A stretch of DNA of 64,000 nucleotides, from NCBI GenBank assembly GCA_030247885.1, contig JAPDRO010000007.1:186001-250000 (forward strand), read 5' to 3'. The stretch is from Taxawa tesnikishii (nom. ined.) (taxonomy: Eukaryota; Ascomycota; Dothideomycetes; Dothideales). The notes below the pieces were generated by a model. It saw only the letters and a list, made by a program, of their open reading frames with translations, was not told the DNA's origin and made no database searches. Every line of letters starts with the position of its first letter. Position 1 is the stretch's first letter. Positions 24,063 to 35,561 of this stretch are shown here, piece by piece. Position numbers and translations under genes: made by a program.

Positions 24063-26614
24063 ATGGATCCCCTGTCTATCACAACCGCTGTTCTCTCTAT
24101 CACCAAGCTCTGCATAAGCTCCATTGGGCCACTGGCGACATGGATCGGGGATATCAAAGGAATAGCAAAGACGATTGAAGGGTTCCAGGGAGAAATAGAG
24201 ACGCTTGCTGCTACGCTGGACTGTCTGAAAGACACAATCACTTCCATTGAGTTGAACTTTCCAAACATGGGCAGCGAGCAGGGAACATGTGGAAGATTGC
24301 TGGTCAGGGTAAGTGCTATACTCGGTGATTGCGAGGCCACAATGGATAGGTTGGGCAGCATCTTTGCCCAGCTGGACAAGCACAGACGTTCCAACAAGGT
24401 TCGCGCGATACGGCAATTTCGTTACGAGTTGAAGTCCGGCGAAGTCGCATGTCTGCGGCAGCGGATACTACACTTCAACTCGACATTGGCTTTGCCCCTA
24501 CAACTGCTCACAGTATCTCTGCTAGTACACCAAAACACGCCTCGCATGCCAGATGATCTGTTTGGGATTCTTCAAAGGCTCGAACAACTTGGCAACGGAG
24601 TGATCAAGGGTGCCAATGCCCATGGTCCGACACCCGACACTCAAGTGTTCGATTGGCTGCAACAACTCGAATTTAACATGGCTCAAACGCAGGCAGCAAT
24701 CGAGGTGGTCACAGAACAGCTATCCCCAACGCCACCCGGAACGGCACCCGATCAACCGCAGAATCAGCGGTACAGTTTCGTTGATCTTTCCGAAGACAAC
24801 AGAGCAGAGGAGAGGGCGGTCTATGACAATCTCAAAGAGTGTGTGACTTCCGTACGCGAGCTTTCTTCCAGCGTCTCCTCTGCTGCCAGTGCAAGATCCG
24901 CCACTACATCAGGTACTTTGAGGCCGGCTGGGACAGCCAATCAGTCTCCTTTCGACAGTTTCTACACACGGGCATCTGTGTATGGCGTTCCCCTGAGCCA
25001 GGAAAGTCGCGAGAATATTGAAGCCTGGATACCTCAACGTCATGCCACACCTTCTCGTACCGTCCCAAGCAGCTCCCAGGATCTTAGCGGAAAGGCCTGC
25101 TCCACAGGCTCAGTTCGAACCGATGGTACCGACATGACTGAGCCTACGGACTCGGAAGATGACGATGCAATCGACCCACTGCTTTTGAAGGCTTACATCG
25201 ACAGTGGTCAGACCAAGTTCAGCACCGGCAACTACGAGTTAGCTGAAGCCGCTTTCCGAAAGGCCCTGTCTAGAATGGAGACTCTGCAGACCTATACGAC
25301 CGTGGCCATCACGCCAGATGACATTCGACTACTGCTGTCTGAAGCTTGCTTTAGACAACGAAAACTTGCAGAAGCGATCGAAACCGCTACGCATGTGGCC
25401 AACCGCACCTCAGATCCAAGCGATGGCAACCGTCTGGCAGCTGCACATCTCCTCGCCCAAATATACATGGAACAAGGTGACCTCGTCCGTGCCGAGCAGC
25501 ACGCGTTGACGGCGGTCCGTGGGAGGCGCAAACGATTTGGACGGTCACATGCCCTTCACCATCAATCGGTTGAACTTCTAATATTGATTTACCAGAAGAA
25601 GGGAGATGAAGTTGAGGTTGAAGCTTGGCAAACCTTGTTGCCAAACAAAGCCGGTGATGGTACATACATTCTACCAAACAAGAAGCCGACGCCGGCACGG
25701 AACGCTTCGACGGCAGACCACGCCTCTGGCCACCCGCGTCCGAGCCATATTCCAAATCCAGCACCTATGGGTGAGAGTCTAAGAAAGAAGACGATGCACC
25801 CTTCAGCGCCTGCATCAGTACCGGTACATGCAGCCGCGCCGGGAGACATCAGGAAGGATGAAAACTCTGCCAGGTGGACTCCGGTGCAGGAAGAGATGGC
25901 GGAACACCAAGCTGCTTGGGCGGAGATGGACGAAGACGAGCAAATGCGATGGGAGACGGCCGACGTTGCTCCACAGGATGAGTTTTTATTTCGTCTGATG
26001 AGCTGTATACCTCATCAGACGAACCTCACGTTTCTGCAAACGAACCATGGGCCTCAAGGATGAAGCCGCCTACCTCTGAGGACACGTCACGTACCCCGGA
26101 GAACAAGCTAAACGGCACCACAGAAGAGCAGCTGACTTCACGCCAGCAGTCTTTCGTGTATTATTATCAAAGGATAGAGAAGTGGTGCGCCGCCGCAGAC
26201 CACGATCGCGCTGTTCGAATGGCAATGCGACTTCTGAGGCTCTACCACTATGGCGACTGCCTTGTGTTGAAGGCGGCAGTCGGTTGTGGGTCTAAGATAT
26301 CGATGTCCCTGCCAGTCCGCTCAGGCTTGAGTGAGGCGATAAGAAGTGGCGGCGAATCCGGGCTGGTGTCGACTGCCACGAACAAGTGCGCGGCAATCCA
26401 TTTCTTTGCCGCTCTGCCTGGCGATTATCAGTTCGAGGTCAAGCATCTGCTCGAAAACGGTGCTAAGGCTAATACCGAGGCGACACTGGCAGAGCCACTC
26501 GTCGACAACCGTCATCTAATCCGATATGCGACACCTAGAATGTTGGCTTGGATGCAAGGTAACACAGCAGTGTCCCATTTGCTGTCTAAACATATCAGTG
26601 CCCAAGGAAGTTAA
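24063..26614 (+). CDS. STAND-type N-terminal domain / TPR / ankyrin protein, about 850 aa, one frame break
   Basis: The ATG at 24063 (ACAATGG context) begins MDPLSITTAVLSITKLCISS, the hallmark helix of the fungal N-terminal domain found on many NLR-like STAND proteins. A Ser/Thr-rich linker follows, then tetratricopeptide-like helices from about residue 370 (YIDSGQTKFSTGNYELAEAA, LLLSEACFRQRKLAEAIETA, RLAAAHLLAQIYMEQGDLVR). After the T run at 25983-25987 the frame slips one base back and continues DELYTSSDEPHVSANEPWAS into a helical part and an ankyrin-like repeat (AAIHFFAALPGDYQFEVKHL). It stops at 26614 after one repeat, whereas the neighbouring paralogue carries several more, so the 3' end is probably truncated. 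No NTPase module is present. A role in self/non-self recognition is inference from the N-terminal domain. Confidence 0.75.
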
Positions 26615-28031
26615 GCAGACTCGGGTGTTTATCCGAGATACGCGTGCCATTGGCAAAGAGAGCAGGGCTGGAATTTATCGCCACGCGGTTGCCGGTGCGC
26701 GTACTGCCAAAACCGTCGCGTCTCTTGAGCGGCTCTGTCTGAACTTACCAGCAGCCCTCTCGCGTATTCACGGTGTTCAGATTATGTAACATGCTCCAGA
26801 GTCATGCGATCGACTTATATAGAGTTGGTTCCATAGGTTTCGATTGGAACGGAAGCTCCTACGAACTATTCATCGTGCATAAAAACTGCATTTAAGTATA
26901 ATCATGCATCAACACTGCGCGCAACATAATCTACGCATCAACATCGCGCACATGCATAAATGTCTTTACAGGCAACGAAAGCACTGGTACATTAGCATAC
27001 ATAATTGGCATACTTACGTACATCCTGGACGAACGAAGCCACCAAGCATATTAAATTGAAGCTTTCGACTATAGTAACTTTTAGCGCTATTAACTGAGTT
27101 GGGCTGCCAGTCACTGACATCCATTCGGAAACGTGCCGGCTGGCCAAGAACACAAAAAGAGCTCGCGTTCATGCAACTGTCAAAAAATGGAATGGCGCTA
27201 ATCACTGAATCAAGGAAGTTGAACCCTAAGGCTTTGGATCATGTGCGGGGACATACATTGGGTGCGGTTCTTGGCCTGTCGTCCTGTTAATGTCATTGTT
27301 CGGGTGGTGGTCGCAACTATGACTATTGGGCTTGTGTATCATCAGTACAATATCGAGGTCAGCCCGACCCTGCTGTGATAGTGTTTCATCGTCAAGCTTC
27401 CGCTGTTCCTGTAGCAACGCGCACTCCAGCACGACCGTATATAGTTGCCCTGCACCCTGCATAATCGTTCGGCGGCTGCTCGGCGCAGCCTGCCAAAAAT
27501 AGCATCCTGTCAGCGGGCCGGCGCGGCAAGCTTGGCGTCCCCGGACGTCGAAGATCATTGTGGGATCGACGTCTCCAACTTCTCTTCAGGCCCAGTTGGC
27601 TTGATATACGAGTCTACGCTCATCGCATCCAAAGTTGCAGGCGTGCTCATCAGATCCCCCTCGGGTATATTTGTCTGCGTCTGTCGTTTCACCAGACAGC
27701 CGTCATGTAGGTGTAACGTTCAGGAGTCGTTCGCTATACGAGCCCCTAGCCGAGCCAAGCCAAGGCCCCTGCACCACGAGGGTGGAGAACAAGACGGAAT
27801 GCCTTCCCGGCTTGTCGCGCAGAAAGGTAAGTTCGTCCAATATATCCTGTTTTGCCCACGTCCCTTGAGCCTGTTTCCTCGTTCTCTCGAGCACCGGTAT
27901 GACCGCTTCGAGTCACTGCAGCATTGCACTGCACGAATCGACGTTCAGCAGCGACTCCCAACCCTACCGCACATTCGGTGTTGCGCGAGTATCCCAACCC
28001 AAGATTGAGGAAGACTAGGAGGAAGGACTGA
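26615..28031. other. Region between the tandem paralogues; AT-rich patch and small repeat
   Basis: About 26800-27090 is AT-rich and holds a two-copy imperfect tandem repeat of period 29 (GCATCAACA at 26906 and 26935). This is where the missing ankyrin repeats of the first paralogue would be expected, so a deletion or insertion may have happened here. An open frame at 27445-28008 has no domain. Confidence 0.4.
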
Positions 28032-29977
28032 ATGGAGCCCGCGTCGGCCGCGTCCGCGATTGGCGGCGTCGCAAACCCTAAGAACAAGCGCTTCAGTCTA
28101 CGGACTCTGTACAGCCCATCTCCAAGGCCGGAGAGTATCGTGGCCTCGAATCGGAAGACTAGGGAAGGCTTTGCAACTCCGGGAAGCTCCCGTTATCACG
28201 AGTCTTCGAGCACAGTGTCCACCAGGAGCTCGTCCCGTGGCTACAGCCGACGCTCTTCAGGCTCCGTTTTGACCAAGGATACCGCTGCGACTCAATCGAG
28301 TGACTCGGGAGAAGACGATGTAACCGACCTTCTCAAGGGTTACATTTCCGATGGTCGGATCAGGCTCGATGCCGGAGAATACAAAACGGCTGAAGATGAT
28401 TTCCGAAAAGCCCTCTCCAAGATGGAAGCCCCACGATCTCGCTTTTCGGTAGACAGTACGCCAAGTGAAATTCGCTTGCTACTGTCCGAGGCATGCCTTG
28501 GTCAGAAGAAGTTCGATGAAGCTACGAAGTTTGCTACCGCTGTCGTCGACAGGATACCGGACCGACATGACGAGACTCGCCTGGCTGCTGCGCATCAGCT
28601 CGGTATAATCTACATGCAACAAGACCAGCTTGATCGTGCTGAAAAAATGCCATGGCGGCAGTCAGGGGGCGCCAGAAGCAGTTGGGGCGGACTCATCCCC
28701 TCTACTGCCAGTCGCTCGAGTTACTGAACTCTATCCATAAGAAGAAAGGAGACGGGATCGAGGCAGACGCTAGACAGGTCTTGTCACCGGCTACTACTGG
28801 CTCTGGCCGGAGCAGCTTCCTCGTTAGGAAGGCGAAGAGATTACTTGCTCCATCGTCAACTCGGGTGGATCTTAGACACAAGCCGTTGTCAGTTCCTCAA
28901 CAAGCCTTTACGAAAATCTACTGGCAAATCCACGAAACGTGTACCGCGGGGACTACGAACGCGCCGTTGCTCTGACTGGTGAGCTCCTTGATCTTTACCG
29001 GAAAGGTGAGAATCCTGACCTGATTGATCTGAATACTTCACATTGTGTAAAGGTCAGATCAATGCCGCTGCTCTTCCGCTCAGGTATGATTGAAGCCATC
29101 AGGGATGGGGAAGCTCTGGTATGACGTCTACTGCCTCTACAAAGTGTTCGCCCATCCATTTCTTCGCGGCCTTGCCTGGAGACCACTGCGATGAGGTTCA
29201 GTACCTGCTCGACCATCGCGTGGGGGTGACAACGACCGTAACTGTCACCGGAAGATGCAGCGGATCCGAAGACTACATTCGGGACTTCAGGCCCATCGAT
29301 CTGGCCGCGATCCAGGGCAACTTCAAGGTGTTCAAGTTGCTATATCCGCACACTCCCATCCCAGAAGATCAGGCGGATCCGAACGTCCCTTGGAGATTCG
29401 CGCACACCAGGCCAGGGAACCTTCGATTCATTCAGTTTCTGGTCCAATCTGGTGTGGACGTTACAACCGGTAGAAGTACGTCAAGAGCCACGATGCTACA
29501 CGAAACCGCCGCCTGGGGTGACGTCGACATGGTAAACTTACTGCTGTCGGTGGGGGCTCGGATCAACGCACGCGACTCCAATGGTAATACCCCTTACTCA
29601 TCGCACTCTGGACGTGCTACACGCTCTGCCGTATGGGGAAGTTGAACCAGGCGCGAGAGCGGGTGGAGGTGGTTGAAACCATTGTCAAGGGTGGAGCAGA
29701 CTTGAATGCAGTGTCAAAGAATAACAATGGGATCAAGTTCTGGGTTCTGCAGATTGGGAAGCTAAATCACGATCTGGCAGAGTCTCTTCGCAGCGTCATC
29801 GGTCTCCCAGAATCTCAGCCCTCCAGCACCGGGTTACTGGCAAGTACTGAGAGTTATGGGCGCGACCGCAGCCGACGGAACACTTATCGGTTCTCTCGTC
29901 TGTTATCTCATCCCTCTCAACCCAGATCTGCCGGGGGTCACGTCTCCACGGGTAATCGAGGATCAAGTGACGCCTGA
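28032..29977 (+). CDS. TPR/ankyrin paralogue of the preceding gene, about 649 aa, four frame breaks
   Basis: It begins MEPASAASAIGGVANPKNKR, the first turn of a STAND-type N-terminal helix, then passes directly to the Ser-rich linker, so most of that domain is absent. The TPR part aligns with the upstream gene: YISDGRIRLDAGEYKTAEDD, RLLLSEACLGQKKFDEATKF, AAVRGRQKQLGRTHPLYCQS. The ankyrin part reads SPIHFFAALPGDHCDEVQYL, RPIDLAAIQGNFKVFKLLYP, ATMLHETAAWGDVDMVNLLL and VETIVKGGADLNAVSKNNNG. The frame slips one base back near 28645 (an A6 run), 28930, 29110 and 29600. Four slips could mean a pseudogene, but all have the sign seen across the window. It arose by tandem duplication with the gene at 24063. 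Confidence 0.65.
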
Positions 29978-30074
29978 TGCGGTCCGTCGCCGACAGACAG
30001 GGCGATGTGGCTACACTTCGTACGCCTGTCCGTATGGCTGTTCCAGAATTTGGACTCGAACTGCTTGATACTAC

Positions 30075-30428
30075 CCTACCGTCAAGACGAACCTGTGGCC
30101 CGTCGCACCCAATGCCGTCGGCTTCGTCTTCCTGCTGTGTGTCACTTACTCCTCAGACCACTTCCGCAAGCGCACCTTTCACATCGTGTTCGCGCTGTGC
30201 GTCGCCCTTGTGGGCATGATCATCCTCGTCACCATCGACGGGCTGCACAACAAGGGCATCGCATACTTCGCCTGCTTCCTCATGGTCATGGGCTCCTACA
30301 TCCCCTGATTTCTGATGCATAGCTGGCACAACAACAACAACAACAACAACAACAATCTCAATGAGAATTCCCGCGCCGCGACCACGGGCTTGCTCGTCGG
30401 TTTCAGCAATCTGGGCGGTATACTCTAG
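30075..30428 (+). pseudogene. Fragment of an anion:cation symporter (ACS/Dal5-type) MFS transporter
   Basis: Reading TVKTNLWPVAPNAVGFVFLL, then CVTYSSDHFRKRTFHIVFAL, CVALVGMIILVTIDGLHNKG and IAYFACFLMVMGSYIP, followed after a stop by FLMHSWHNNN and ENSRAATTGLLVGFSNLGGIL, this matches transmembrane segments 7-10 of fungal ACS-family permeases. No start, first half or end is present. The Asn run falls on a trinucleotide expansion. It is a different subfamily member from the intact MFS gene at 44.1-45.7 kb. It is a gene fragment. Confidence 0.75.
30328..30355. repeat. (ACA)n microsatellite, about nine units
   Basis: An uninterrupted ACA/AAC run lies within the MFS fragment, where intact relatives carry two to four Asn codons after HSWH. 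It would encode a poly-Asn stretch. Confidence 0.9.
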
Positions 30429-33400
30429 TGCGCCGCCAGCTGCGGGTCTGCGGCCTTTGTATCTCGTCTCGTGAGTGCCGGTCGCATGTCGTACGCTCGA
30501 TCACTGCGGTTGAGGAAAGCTCATCGAGCGGATTTTTGGTGCAAAGATGCGTTGTGCCGTGCGTTTGTATCATGCAAACACATTTCGTGCTGCAGAGATG
30601 TTGCACAATCCAGGTTTATGAACTATCCCCGAGCGTCCGGTTTGACAGGTGTCAGGCATGTAGCCGTAGCGGCTCGGATAGGGTTCCAGGCGCGTGCTGA
30701 CACGGATGACTGCGTGGCACGGCTGCCCGACTTGCAGGGGATCGAGGCTTGGGTCGTACAGAGACGTCGACTGAGGAGGTTGAAGACGAACGCTCGAATC
30801 CCCCGCCTGACACGCTCAGCTTCGCTACCGCGCGCGCAAGATGGAGGTTCAAGATTACCCTAGGTGTGGAAATCGCGGTCGGTGCGACTGATCCCAAAAC
30901 TTCCGTCTCTGGAATCGAATGCCGCCGGAGCGACGGAGCGCTCTCGGTATCAACACATCATGTACCCGCGAATGAATAGAGGACAGGTGACACAGATGGA
31001 AGAGGGCCCGGTACAATGCCTTGGGGTGTGGAGCTGCTCACAGCCGTCCTGTCGCTTTGTGCAGCGACAATGCTACCATCGCAACCCGGTCTTCCTCTGT
31101 CACAAGACCTGGAAACAAAAGGAGAGTTCGCAGCTGATACAGCAACATGCGTCAAGGCGGATGAATGCATGCGGATCAAAATCAGCCTGCCGTTGGGGCT
31201 GTTGTCTATGACGAAGATGATCCCCACTTGTCCAAATGGTTCAGTTTCATTTCCTCCTTGATGAATTGTGTTCGTGCGTGTGATCGAACCTTGCGAGTGG
31301 TCGCCGGGTTCTAGATAACGAGATCCTCGGGGAGTGGTAAGTCTACAACGTGCGAGGACAGGCTGCGAAGCCGACTTCGAGAATCTGGCCTTGGAAGATC
31401 GCCGAGTCGACGCGTGTTTATCGTACTCTCGGGCACGTTGTTGCTGCGCGTCGTGTACACAAGAAGAGTCGTTGTCATGTTTTGGGAGCCGGTTCGCAGA
31501 TCAACGGCTGAAACGGTCGGCTTGTGTGTATAGTACCTGCAGATCATCCCAGCCACCCATATATGACGCACTACTGCGAGTGCGTTCTTTTCGGGAAGGA
31601 ATGCAAGAGAGGCATCGCCGATCCGGTGTGGCAAATGTCTAAGGTGCTGCGGTTGATCTGAGGATGTCGAACTCTGTTTCTCCGAACATCGGCCAGAATC
31701 CGCCGGGAAGGACAAGAGGCAATGTCCAACAACTGACATGCATTCTGACTTGCGTTTTGTGGGTAATGTTTGAGGTGGCGATGTCGTGCTGAGCTCGGAT
31801 TGACGTTGGTGGAGCTGTGAGAGACCGTACCGGCTTAGACCAGACTGTAGCTCACCTTCAAGTTCAATGCGTGATTGGCCACACAACAAACAGGTGTAGT
31901 AGCTCATCTGTATATCATTGGCTTGCATGCGGTTCTAGTAGGGGTAGTCATCCTTTGCTGTTGGAAATGAAGGGGTGGGAAAGCTCTGCAGCTTCCAAGA
32001 GATGGGCGACGATAGCAGGAAGAAGGAGCGCGCTCATGTCGAATGCACCCAGATGCGTGCTGAAATCGTTCTCCACTAGGTGCGGGTATTCTTGTATTCA
32101 CCGTGCCGTCTCTGCTAGGAACAATACGAGAGTTTAACCCCATGTAAGCACTGCGGGATCCTCTCCGTCGACATATACGCTGCATCATGCAGTCCATATT
32201 TCTGCCCGCAACGTTGACGAAACAAATACCGAACTAGACGGACCAACTCACAAAGATACAAACCAACTTGTATACTAAGAATAATGCGTGGTTAGCTTGA
32301 GGTGATGTTTTGAGTTTTCCCTTCGCTCATGAACGAGGCTGAGATAGGTCCCATTACGCCTGACGACAGCTGCCGACACATGCACCAATAAAGCCGAGTC
32401 TTTGTGTGGCCTTGCCTGCGCCAACACACGCTTGACGCCCTCTCGCATCTGCAATCCAGTGCAGGCCCGAGAAAACGCGAAAACAGCTCCCAAAAGGGAA
32501 TATGCAGATAGAAACTTACCGCATCGGAGGATTCAGCTGATCCCGTTAAACGCATCGATTCGCCTCCGGTCATACGCAGTCCATATTTGCTCGATCACCT
32601 CACTATACAACGACGCGCGCCAGATTGCAGTAGAACAAAGCGACAGCAAGCGAGCAACGCCCGATTGGCCGCGCGTGTTTGCATAGTTGCTTCCTTCTTT
32701 GACGAATCGGCCCCACCGACCTTTTCCACACAAGCTGCAGGCCAAACGTGGCTGCACAGACCGCTGTTGCTGCGAACTCCTGTTTTGGACGTGAACTCGG
32801 CAATTGAAGACAGACGAACAAAGGAAGGAAAGGGGCTTGCGAGGCCTGCGAACACGAAGCACACGCCAGATCTGATGTACCCGAACTGACAATGCAGGCG
32901 ACGTGAGATTAACCAATCAAACTTAAGGTTCGGGCGCCGTTACGCCGCTTTCCGCCCCTTGGGGCCGAACTTCGCCGGGTTTTATGTCTTCCATCATCCC
33001 GTCTAGGCAGCCAACTTCAGCCCCTATGGAAGCTTTGAAGGTACCTGTACCAACATTTTCCACAAACACAGAAGCGCCAACTTCAAGCAAAGAATATGCC
33101 CTTTACTGTTGGGTTGAGTGCATGCAATCCTGGTCGAGGCCCCCAGTTCCGTTTCCCGCATTCCACAACACGCTGTCAACCCCACTTGGTGCGGCATATG
33201 TACAACACGTATACAACTCTCGCCGTGACGACGAGGATACGGCGTCCTGAACCTTGTCTTCCTTCAGGCATCGAGTCTTTGGCCCCCTTGTGCGCTCCAG
33301 AATGTTGGTGGACAGATCGAAGAAGGCGCACTGCCGTTATATCTTCCAGCCGTTCCACGTACCGCAACACCGCGTCCCGCTTTCAACGCCTGCTAGAGAT

Positions 33401-33999
33401 CGCCCCTTATAGAGACGTTATACGCTATTACACTGCCTCGCATACCTTGGAATTCCAGTTCCCAATGAATAGTTCGTCCCTATCACTTTGACGTAGCAAC
33501 CTGCGATTGTGGGAAGACTTACGCCACGCCCGTTGGAAACGGTTGTGTATTTCCAGGTCCCTGGGTTCGTTTGTTCCCAAATCTGGGTGCCAGAGCCGTT
33601 GGAGCCACGGTGATCCGACATTACAGTCGCGCCATCCCATAGGTCGCGCCAGCGTATAAGATATCCAGGCGGTGGCAGCCGCAGTGAAAGGGAACCTCTG
33701 TCGCTTGCCGCAGCTTCGCTTCGACGAACAGAAACTCGAGAGAACCGAAACGAACAAAGGAAGAACCACCAATCACACCTTGGCGCCCGCCATAAGCATC
33801 TCGTCTAGTGTGTTGCAAGCAAGCGGCTTTGTGCTGAGCCGGCACCACAGAACGCCAGTGGATCTTCAAGCACAACAATAATTGTCGCGGGTAGGCGCAG
33901 TCCCTTATCTGAAATGGGGAGCCTCCTTCTGTACCCCGGGCCACTCAGACTCACCTGAGACCATCTGCTTTGGTGCTCGAGCAGCGTCGTGGGAGCAAC
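30429..33999. other. 3.6 kb without a supportable gene
   Basis: Several open frames of 90-205 codons exist (for example minus strand 31311-31928) but none has a domain, and opposing frames are equally open. No repeats, TIRs or RNA genes were seen. Confidence 0.4.
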
Positions 34000-35561
34000 A
34001 TGGACGATAATTTGAGTCCGACAGCGTCGACGTTCGTGGCAAGTCCGACGTCGACGACTTTCCTGACGAGTCCGACATCGACACTTTTACAGCAAGTCCG
34101 GCGTCGACGACCACCAGCTTCGACTCCGTGGAATTGGAGAAGGGGTATGCGAAAGCGAAGTATGGGTTCATATCCGAACAAACCCTGAGCTTCCAGATCG
34201 CCGAGAAGGAGCGCATAGAACATATCAGCAACCAGCATCCCCTGCCTGAGAAGAACTCTCCCGAAAGCAAGTCCAGATTCCTGCGGTTACACTTCTGGTC
34301 GACGTACCGGGTTTTGTTCGTCATCGTCTTTCTGGCGAATCTGGCTGTCCTCATCGCACTTTCGGTCCCCAAATCACTCATCAGCACAAGCCTCAGCTCA
34401 GAAAATACCGCGACGGCCGTGTCTTGCAATTTGCTCGTCGCAATAGCCGCAAGGAACGAGCATGTGGTCAACATGCTTTTCGCCTGTGCAGTCCACATCC
34501 CGCTCAATGTTCCTCTCCGGATAAGGACGTATGCAGCCAAGGTCTACGGCTACGGTGGCATGCACTCTGGATGCGCGATTGCGGCTGTCTCCTGGTACAT
34601 CCTGTACGTGGGCTTGTTGACGCGAGACAACATCCAGAACGGATTCAAGGACCTGCCGACCATGGTCATCGGCTATTCCATCTTGGCTCTCCTTCTCTCA
34701 ATCGTGATCCTCGCATACCCGTCGCTTCGGATTCGATACCACGATGTTTTCGAGAACGTTCACCGCTTCGCTGGTTGGTCCGCCATCGCGCTCTTCTGGG
34801 CCCAAATCCCCGTCTCCGCGTACCTTCAAAGTCAGCAAACTAAGGTTGCAATGGGCAAGATCCTCATCCAAACACCCACCTTCTGGATCCTCATCGCCAT
34901 AACCCTCCTCATAATCTACCCCTGGACGAACCTCCGCCTCCGCACTGTCGAGGCCGAAGTCCTCTCTCCGCATGCTATGCGCTTGTACTTCCCGCACGGC
35001 CACCTTCTCTCCGCGCAAGGCGTCCGGCTCACAGACGCTCCGCTCAAGGAGACGCATTCCTTCGCCACCATACCCAACCCTCACGGAGCAAAGGGGTTCA
35101 GCGTCATCATCTCAAACGCGGGCGATTGGACCAACCGCATGATCCAGAATCCGCCCGCCAAGCTCTGGATGCGCGGACTGCCGACGACGGGGATGCTGCA
35201 CGTCGCGCTGGCGTTTCGGAAGTGCGTCATCGTCACTACAGGCAGTGGTATCGGACCCTGTCTTTCCGTGTTCGCGGGATCTCCCGAATACGTGAGCCGC
35301 ATCCTGTGGAGTACGCCCAAGCCGCTCGAGACCTACGGTGTTGGGTTGGTTTCAGAGGTGATGGCTGCCGATCCGGAGGCTGTGATCATCGACACCAGGT
35401 TGACCGGGCGGCCGGATCTAACGAAGTTGGCGTATAGTTTATACAAGGAGACAGATGCGGAGGCAGTGCTGGTTATGAGTAACCAAAAGGTCGTGGAGAG
35501 TGTAGTGGGAGAGTTGGAGGCGAGAGGAGTGCCTGCGTTCGGGCCAATCTTTGATTCATGA
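34000..35561 (+). CDS. TmpA-like integral membrane FAD/NAD(P)-type oxidoreductase, about 520 aa, one frame break
   Basis: The main frame lacks an ATG. The natural start is the ATG at 34000 in AACATGG context (MDDNLSPTASTFVASPTSTT). The Ser/Pro/Thr repeat in that frame continues one base back from about 34087 (TASPASTTTSFDSVELEKGY), so a single base is missing. The body has about six hydrophobic segments (VLFVIVFLANLAVLIALSV, CAIAAVSWYILYVGLL, IGYSILALLLSIVILAYP, FAGWSAIALFWAQIPVSAY, FWILIAITLLIIYPW). A reductase domain follows with CVIVTTGSGIGPCLSVFAGS, the glycine-rich nucleotide-binding loop of ferric-reductase-type enzymes, and ends PAFGPIFDS. Its closest known relatives are the TmpA membrane proteins linked to conidiation signalling in Aspergillus. 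The substrate is unknown. Confidence 0.75.

Noticed and set aside
27445-28008. 187-codon plus-strand frame before the second TPR/ankyrin gene
   Set aside because: It does not resemble the N-terminal domain of the paralogue and has Cys/Arg-rich noise composition.
31311-31928. 205-codon minus-strand frame
   Set aside because: No domain, no promoter or intron signals, and opposite frames are equally open.
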